This document shows positions 56,763 through 64,000 of a DNA stretch of 64,000 nt, piece by piece. The stretch lies in the NCBI GenBank assembly GCA_001695595.3, contig MBPM02000066.1, positions 186,001 through 250,000 on the forward strand. Reading direction: 5' to 3'. The stretch comes from Plasmopara viticola. Lineage: Eukaryota > Oomycota > Peronosporomycetes > Peronosporales > Peronosporaceae. A program made the translations under genes and the position numbers. The notes under the pieces were generated by a model. That model was not told the origin of the DNA and did no database searches. It saw only the letters and a list, made by a program, of their open reading frames with translations. Numbering within the stretch: the first letter of the stretch is position 1; each line of letters starts with the position of its first letter.

Positions 56763-59700
56763 ATGAAGAGGCTTTGAAAATAAAGGTCATTGCCCTAAAG
56801 CAGTTTTTACTAAATGCATGCGTCTTTAAGTTGGTCACCGACCTCACCACCTAACGCGGGCAAAATCTGCACTTGGCCGAATCAATATTGCTTTCGGCAC
56901 CGACAGGCGATCGAAATGCGACGTCATCGGGTCCGCAGGTCGTCCGCGAAACGAAGTGCTACTATATGCTAATGTCTACTTTTTACTTAAACATATTAAG
57001 AGTGGCTTTGAATATGCCCCACCATTTTAAAACAACCATCTAAAATTCAATTTTTGATATAGCGTTATTACATCACTACTCCATACGCTTTCATCTGCTC
57101 AAAATTCTCAAAGAAGGGTGCATTCGTGCTTATAGCAAATGCATATTAATCCACCATGGTATTTGCCAACATTAAGCTGCCCTCGCGTTCAAGTCTGTTT
57201 TACAAATCAGCAGCCAATAGCTTACATCCTTCATCATCATATATACTTAACAAAAGCTCTAGGTAATGCGCATATTTATCTCACTAAGCATCAATCGTCT
57301 TGCTGCATCAGGATATTAAATATCTAGCCCCTTAATGTCAATCTCGGCCCCGTTCAATTTTGCCATAACTTTGCTCTCCTGCTCGGCCATACACACGCAC
57401 CGCGCAGTACATTCACCTCTTTAAGCTACCAACAACACCACATTTCGAAGCACGTACAAGCCACTTTACGCGTACTACAAAGTATTCATGGCGACAGCAA
57501 ACCTATCTTCTGCAGTGAAGCAAAGCCTCGAAGCGCAATAGGTCTGTTTCTCTTTACCGCTAAACCCGTCACTTCTGTACCGGGGCTATACGACACCACT
57601 AGAAATGGTAAAAGCTGCCAAGGTGGAGTCGCACCGTATTCGGCTTTTCCCGGTAGAATGCCATGACCTGATGATATCTCATGTAGAAGGCTGAAAAAGA
57701 TTTTTGTGAAAGTCGCTGCACGTCTAAAACCCATTGTAGGCCTTTAGTGAAGACGTATTGCAGAATTTGCTTGATCCTCGACGGTGGCGGCTGCAGCAAT
57801 CACCTTGATGACGAGCATCTTTTTATTAACAGTTGTACTCGCCAAGCTTAAATTGGAAATATAGGATAATGCACAGAACGTCAACGCCAGTAAGACGAGA
57901 CGAGTGGACGCTCGATGAGGAGGTAGTAAATCATGTATGAAAGCTCTCAGAGAAGTTCGAGTTCGGCGACTTGACGAAGACGCCTGTGCCTTCAGTAAAT
58001 ATGTTCATACTGCACGATTGGTTTTGATAGAATGAATTAAGTTTAATTCTTAATCATTAGTCCGTGCATCAATTATTACCAAGAAGGTGTTTAATTACCG
58101 GCTGTAGCATTTATGTGGACGTGTCGTCAGCTTGAAGCCTATCTGCAAGCTTCTTGTATAATATGTGGCTACCACGGCACGCTCAGAGCATCAACTTGTT
58201 CACACGAATGGTCTTCGACATTGTTGCTATAAAATTATGCAAAATGACTTAGTTTGTGTTGTCTCACCGACATTACATGGACCAGAAATGTGCATTGTCT
58301 TTGTCAATTGGAGAGGATGGCGTTGCATGTAATATTTAAAGCAATGTCCACGATGGCCATAATCTATGATTGGCATACATCTTTATTGTCTCGATATAGT
58401 TAGATCGGCACTGCACAAATTCCATCATAAGCGATAGCAATACTATCATCAATGTGCTAGCTCTGATACATCTTATAGCATCTTTTTTATCCTCAATTTT
58501 TTATTATATTCGTGTTCCATAGATACTTGTACAAATGCTTACATTCTCAGACAACATTGCCTAAGCAAACAAGCTCATTGATGCCCAAAGTCGAAGCAGA
58601 TTCAATTTTATATGACAAGGCACTTAACTGGACCCATGTGCGGAGCAAACGAGAATTGCGGCAGTTCAAAAAAAAGGCTCTATGTAGTCGCACTTGTGAA
58701 GCGATATATATCTTGTGGTGCGGGTGAAATTATTGCTTGCTTTTGAAACTTTTGATACCTGACAAGTGTATGGGCTTCTTTGCATTGATTTTTTTTGACA
58801 AGGTAAGCAGTAATCTAGCTTTCAAGACCAAAAGTTGACTCAACGACCATTTGAGCATTCGAGACTTAATATTCTCGATTTTGACCTTTGTACGCTAGAC
58901 GAGTGTCACGCAAAGCTACACAGCTACCCACTCAAGTGCATACTCCCCGATCGATTCTAAAATAAAAAAACAACGCGTATTAGCAGCCATTTGTTGCTGG
59001 GTCTGACCACCAAAACAGCACGTCAGTGTTACGCTAGAAAGGCAACGCGATCAACACCTTACCATATCAACCGTCGAAGCGAATGCATTACAAGTACCAA
59101 CTACGCTTTCAAGCTACACATCTAATGCGCTTAAGGGTGTAGCAGTAATTTTGCAACTTCGTTCGCAAATTTAACCTAAAAGTGAAGTTGTCCACACGTT
59201 GATCGCAATTTGAACAACCACTCTTTCTGAGTACAAGTACTGCCTTTCGGTCGCTTGGCACTTTCTACCATTCTAGTACCTTTCTTCGGTCGAACAGTAA
59301 CAAAAAGTCAAGAACCCAATACTCAGTGTCCCTGCTCTCTACATAAGTGTAAAACGCACACAATTTATCGGTTAGCCTAAGATATACACCTCAACGCATC
59401 AGCTTCCACTTTTAACTCAGCTCTCGAACTAGTTAAACAAGTCAACGACACAGCTTGGAAATTATCCGCTACTAGACCTTGATGAAAGGGATGTAAAGCG
59501 CAAAGTTTGGCTTGTTGAACAAAAAAGCCTCCGAGTTTTGCATCTTGCTATCCACTTGGGTTTAATTTTGAGGATAATAGAATGTATACATTAGTGGGTT
59601 TGAGGTTCGACTCTTAGTCTTGCTGTCCATCTCATCCTTGATAGCAATGATAGTACTTTAGAGCCTGAAAAGGCGACAAAAATCCTTAAGTACTGTCAAG

Positions 59701-62191
59701 CTAAGACTGCGCGTGACGCAATGCGCTTGACTGGTGGGAAGATGGCTATGCATGGCACAGTACTTATGAGCAACAAGAACAGAGCTACGCTAGCCCAGTA
59801 TGTTTGACCAGTAGCTAAAGTGCTACGCGTGACGCAGTACACGTGAGTGGTAAATAAAGAAATCGTTCGCGAGTAGCGACTAAAAAATATGCGTGAAGAA
59901 AAACATATAAGTGGCAACAGAAAGGCTAATCATGGCGTGGTACATGTTGTGTAGAAAAATTTACATTAATAAATTTCAGCAGGGAGACTAGATGGATAAA
60001 GACCTCAATTTAGCCACGCAGAAATTAATGACCAATCGTACCGGCACCTCTACTATTTTCCGTCGTACTTCGATTTCAGTACAATTGATCATCACCATAT
60101 GAACTATGCTACTGCTCGGCAGGTTGTGTGACCACGCATAGGCGTGTATAAGAGCGACAGTTTGCAGCATTGACTTTTGCCTCTATTTGATTGTAGCACT
60201 TTAAGCATCCTTGGCGTAGCTAGAGCTGACGACAAAATCGGTAGACAAAGGATGCCAGCAGTGCTAAACCTATACTGTAAAGCAAACTTACACTTGCAAA
60301 TATGAGAGATAAACTTTGCTCGCCAAACCTGGTGCAGAGATTTAGCTAGATCACTAGCTCATTTTCCGTCTAAGTGTATTATTTGGACTACGTAAATAGT
60401 CTGATCATTATGCTTCAAAGATTGCAAGTAGGTCATGAACAACCCAGAGGAACACTGCATACGGGTAGTTTTGCAAATGCTCTCAAACGTTATTTGTTTG
60501 GATGTGTGTGTCGAGACTCAGCAAAAAAGATTGATTCAAATGCATCAAACCAGGATTTATTTGGTTAGTGAATAAGTATATTTCCATATACCCTCGCTAA
60601 CTGATGCATTGCTTGAACGTTCCGATTAAGGTGCGATGATCTCAACACCCACTCTTCGGTCATAACCACTACAATATTAGTCGACTTTCAGTACTTGCGC
60701 AATTGCCGACCCAGTAGAGTGCGATTTCGGGTTTAGAAAAAAACAACCCATGTTCCGGGGGTCGCGAGTCGAGTGAAGCGGATTGATTACGCTCTTGAGC
60801 CCTTAAAACAATCGAAAAGACCTAAGGATCTTAGAGCTGCAATACTCAGTGCATGTTGTGGCTAAGACATTTGAGGTTTACGGCATTTAGAATCGTCAGG
60901 TCGTGGATAGCTCTCATTTTTATGCGCTTGGATCGGCTTCGGTCAATAAGAGCGCGAAGTGCTCGCAATGCGCCGCATGCGAAAAGGCATCGTCCGTCTT
61001 CCCGTCATTACAAAATTATCAAGTGCTACTTCACGTCGAATGCATTTTTTGCGCGATGCCGTCGCCTCGATCAAAACAGTATCTTATTAAGTACGAAAGC
61101 TCGTAAGAGTCAACATTCTGTTATATTAATCTTGCCCTAGCGTAATAAACGCATAAAATATAACTGTCCCAGTATCTGCGGAAGAAACCCACTCTTCGGG
61201 AAAACTACTAGTAGAGATCATCTCTAGGTCCCTGCTTACCACCGCAGAAGCCGTGCTCAAAATAGCTTGACGTTGGAAATAAAAGATCGTAGAACAGCGG
61301 GCACCTTCCTGCGTATGACTCATCTTCAACGCTTCCACAATAATTGGGCTCAAGTCGTAGTAAGAGCTTATTCTAAGATGGTAATGATTAATCGTACTAA
61401 GTCGAAGCGAACAGGAAAATTCCGGACGTGCCGATGAAAAGTTCATTCGGTTCTGTGTGGCTAAAACGAGGTAAATTACGCGTACTATATACCATGTAGT
61501 CTTAGTCTAGTAATTTTTACATGTACCGAGCTTTTTCGTTGCTACTCATGTATTTTGCTTCACGCGTACTCAGCTAGCGTTTTCTTTTCTTAGTGCGCCA
61601 CTCTCGCGTACTGCGTCACGCGTAGCTTTCTGGCCCGGTGCTGACGGCCGAGATGGTGTGTTATCTGTCGCGTTGGCTTTCTGGCTTACGGCAAAGGGCT
61701 ACGTGGTGTAACGACTGTCGGAGATGCGCGTTAGTGTTTCGATCTCGAAATCAACCGAGAGGTCTACACGTGCAACGTAGCCTGGAAATTTGGAGACCTA
61801 GCGTACAACAAACGTTGACCGAGTATATTGGGTAACAAGTGCCCAAATGGCCGTGGAGGCAACACTTGGTCTTGCATATTGAGTTTTCATTTTTTTTTAG
61901 TCGATAATAACATTCAGTGGAGATGAAATTAAATGCATGTGAATTCGTCTGAGGCGGTAAATCAGCGTTTGCTGAAATGGAAGGTTCGGCACAAGCAATG
62001 CGAATTTACGTGTCAGTTACCTAATGTATGAAGAATGTTAAAGTATCGGTTCTTGTTGTACCGGTATGTTTGTACCGACCAATAATGCTTTACCGGTACT
62101 CTAAAAGCGACGGCCAATCGAATTTAAATTTGGTTGGTGCAGAGTTGTCAGTATACGCCAGCGGCTCCAATCGATTCTTTTAATTGCCGCT
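56763..62191. other. Gene-poor region before the fourth effector
   Basis: No intact gene. 58245-58320 again contains a partial copy of the effector 3'-flank block (ctcaccgacatta). 60853-61110 has cysteine-containing open frames (SAKCSQCAACEKASS) that look coding-like but are not recognised. 59705-59950 and 61500-61690 are diverged inverted copies of one repeat. A 106-codon minus frame at 61126-61446 has no motif. Confidence 0.4.
59822..59840. repeat. 19-bp exact inverted match to 61608-61626
   Basis: The 19-base segment beginning gctacgcgtgacgc is the exact reverse complement of 61608-61626. The neighbouring 100-200 bases are alignable but diverged, so the exact match is the best-kept part of a larger inverted repeat pair. 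Similar acgcgt-rich sequence occurs at 37.8-38.0 kb. Confidence 0.6.
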
Positions 62192-64000
62192 ATGCGCGTC
62201 CAATCCGCCACCGTACTCAATGCCGTTCTTTTAACGAAATACGCTTTTGGTGTTTCAGCGTCAACGTCATACCAGGCTGTACCCGATGTCCATAAGCTGC
62301 CACCATTTACTATGAAGAATCGACATGATGCTAAGAGGTTTTTAAGAGCTCTTGTCGGTGTCAAAGACGAAGTGAAGATGACAAGTCTCGCCAAATGGTC
62401 GGCTAACTTGAAAGAAGCTCTGACTGATGACATTGATCTTGTTATGGGTGTCGTTAACAAGGTGAATATATTAAAAAACCTTGCCCCTGACTTGAGTATT
62501 GAAGCACAGGCGAGTGAGATCCCGTTTTCTGTGGGCATCAAGGACAGAGTGCACAAAGCCCTACTTTTGCTCTCGGGAAATTCAAACTACTTGGACGCTG
62601 CCACCGATAAGGCCCAGCCGCTGCGAGATTATCTTACTCTACTCGAGACTGAGCCAGACCACTCGGCGCCAGCAGTTGGCGATGCGATAAAAGCCGTTCG
62701 TTCGGAGTGGGACAAGTACAAGAAATTGCTTGATCACTTGAACCTTGAGAAGCAGAGTACAGTACTCAAGGGCTGGCTTGGTGAGAAGTTGATTACAGCC
62801 GACAAGTTGAGACTCCTCACTTCAGACGTTAAAGAAGAGGATCTGTACAACGGCAAGTTGCTCGCTGCTTACGATACGTACGTTCGTATTTACAACACGA
62901 AGCATCCGACTGAGCGACTGAGTTTGCTGGCGGCACTCACCGTTTGCTTTGGCGATTTCCGCGTCGCGCAGGTGATTGACGCAGCCAAGTCGACCCCGAC
63001 TTTCAAAGAAAGTGCAAAATTGGCAAAGGATCTTGAGAATAGGCAGATCAGATACTGGGTGGACGCTCGTAAAACACCGGACGAGGTTGCTCAGCTGTTG
63101 AGAATCGGGTCACCATTATTGGAAACGTCTGAGATGGCTATGATCAGCAGGTGGCTGAAATATATCAAGAAGTCAAGCAAGCACGAAAAAGAGACGTCGT
63201 TTTACCCGATCGAAACATTGAAGAGTTTGTATGCTCACTCCAGTCTTAGCTTCGACATCAGGCTAATGAAATTTCTTGCGAACGAATCCGACTTGGAAAA
63301 AGGCTCGGCCGAGCTGTTGCAGGCTTGTCTGATGCGGCACTGGTTTAACAGCTTGAAAACCCCGGATCAACTTGAAACGCTTGTCGCATCGGAGTCTCTC
63401 AGGTCTTTTAATGGCGAGGACCACAACTATGCCTCTTTTCTGAAGCGGTACAAAAAGTTGCTCGATAAATTTGCTTCTCCATTGCAGAACTCCTTTTATA
63501 GTGGGCTCAAAACTAGGTCTGGCCTCAAAGACGAGAAGTGGTACCTCTCAGCATTTTCTGAGGTTAAGAGTATCATTTCCAAACAGAACAAGAATGAACC
63601 TATTGAAAAACTGAGCTTGTTTGCGGCACTCACTGTCCGCTATGGAGATCGCGAAGCATCGACGATCATTGACAGTGTCATGAGGTTAGACGAGACGATG
63701 CAAATTGCCAAAGTATTGGAGGCCGAGCAAATACAGTTTTGGATCGACACTGGAAAAACTCCGGAAGAAGTTCTCAAGCTGCTGGATTTTAAAAGTCGGA
63801 CGTTGGGTTACAAGTGGGTGAAATTTTGCAACTTGTTCAGTCGGCGTCATCCAGAGCTAACAATCGACCCATTTGAAATGATGAGGAAACACTTTAGTGA
63901 CGACGAGCTGGCCATGTTTGTCGTCATGGCAACATCGGAGAAGTTGGACAATGCCAAACGATTTAAGGATATGCTGGTGTGGCGCTGGTTTGAGGAGTTA
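62192..64000 (+). CDS. RXLR-LWY effector, 3' partial
   Basis: The frame from the ATG at 62192 is open without a stop to the last base (603 codons), so the gene continues outside the window. It has the same signal-peptide region (MRVQSATVLNAVLL), RFLR at residues 49-52, an N-terminal helical unit and modules in the order A (QIRYWVDARKTPDEV), B (RHWFNSLKTPDQL), A (QIQFWIDTGKTPEEV), then a B module beginning WRWFEEL at the edge. It is closest in layout to the 30750 and 41328 genes but diverged throughout, so it is not a recent exact duplicate. The leader shares the acggccaatc block with the 41328 gene. It is expected to be a secreted, host-acting effector if the rest of the gene is intact. Confidence 0.85.
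   Translation, partial: MRVQSATVLNAVLLTKYAFGVSASTSYQAVPDVHKLPPFTMKNRHDAKRFLRALVGVKDEVKMTSLAKWSANLKEALTDDIDLVMGVVNKVNILKNLAPDLSIEAQASEIPFSVGIKDRVHKALLLLSGNSNYLDAATDKAQPLRDYLTLLETEPDHSAPAVGDAIKAVRSEWDKYKKLLDHLNLEKQSTVLKGWLGEKLITADKLRLLTSDVKEEDLYNGKLLAAYDTYVRIYNTKHPTERLSLLAALTVCFGDFRVAQVIDAAKSTPTFKESAKLAKDLENRQIRYWVDARKTPDEVAQLLRIGSPLLETSEMAMISRWLKYIKKSSKHEKETSFYPIETLKSLYAHSSLSFDIRLMKFLANESDLEKGSAELLQACLMRHWFNSLKTPDQLETLVASESLRSFNGEDHNYASFLKRYKKLLDKFASPLQNSFYSGLKTRSGLKDEKWYLSAFSEVKSIISKQNKNEPIEKLSLFAALTVRYGDREASTIIDSVMRLDETMQIAKVLEAEQIQFWIDTGKTPEEVLKLLDFKSRTLGYKWVKFCNLFSRRHPELTIDPFEMMRKHFSDDELAMFVVMATSEKLDNAKRFKDMLVWRWFEEL

Overview
The window is nuclear DNA of an oomycete, most likely a plant-parasitic member of the Peronosporales (downy mildew or Phytophthora type). 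The evidence is compact eukaryotic genes with few, very short introns, a mitochondrial-type cysteine desulfurase, a MCM replicative helicase subunit, and above all a family of large secreted proteins with an N-terminal signal peptide, an RXLR motif at residues 49-52 and long arrays of Trp-containing alpha-helical repeats. This is the architecture of oomycete multi-module (L)WY RXLR effectors. The species cannot be named from the sequence alone.

Layout. The left third (1-19.6 kb) carries conserved or ordinary genes: the 3' end of a START/FYVE-like zinc-finger protein (+), a membrane-anchored trypsin-like serine protease (-), MCM6 with one 49-nt intron (+), a Tyr/Ser/Pro-rich protein that probably lacks its first exon (-), the cysteine desulfurase NFS1 (-) and a 1060-residue multi-pass membrane protein (-). 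A gene-poor, AT-rich gap of 5.7 kb (3.0-8.7 kb) holds relics of a Gypsy element and of an unidentified gene.

From 19.6 kb on the window becomes gene-sparse and repeat-rich. It contains three copies of a SINE-like element with target-site duplications and a pentanucleotide tail, Gypsy-type reverse transcriptase/RNase H relics, a 2.6-kb decayed LINE, a tandem pair of 287-bp units, and several diverged duplications. Four paralogous RXLR-LWY effector genes lie in this compartment, all on the + strand and about 9-12 kb apart: 30750 (cut short by a nonsense codon, with a decaying 3' half that was later invaded by the tandem repeat), 41328 (intact, 1480 aa), 50556 (intact, 1298 aa, with a degenerate RFSR motif and a new basic C-terminus) and 62192 (open to the window edge). 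A fifth, highly decayed fragment lies at 23.5 kb, and non-coding flanks are shared between copies. The window therefore shows a birth-and-death effector cluster beside a housekeeping block, the 'two-speed' arrangement described for filamentous plant pathogens.

No CRISPR arrays, rRNA genes or complete tRNA genes were recognised. Relic calls rest on reading frames and alignment by eye with the intact paralogs or with well-known retroelement motifs.
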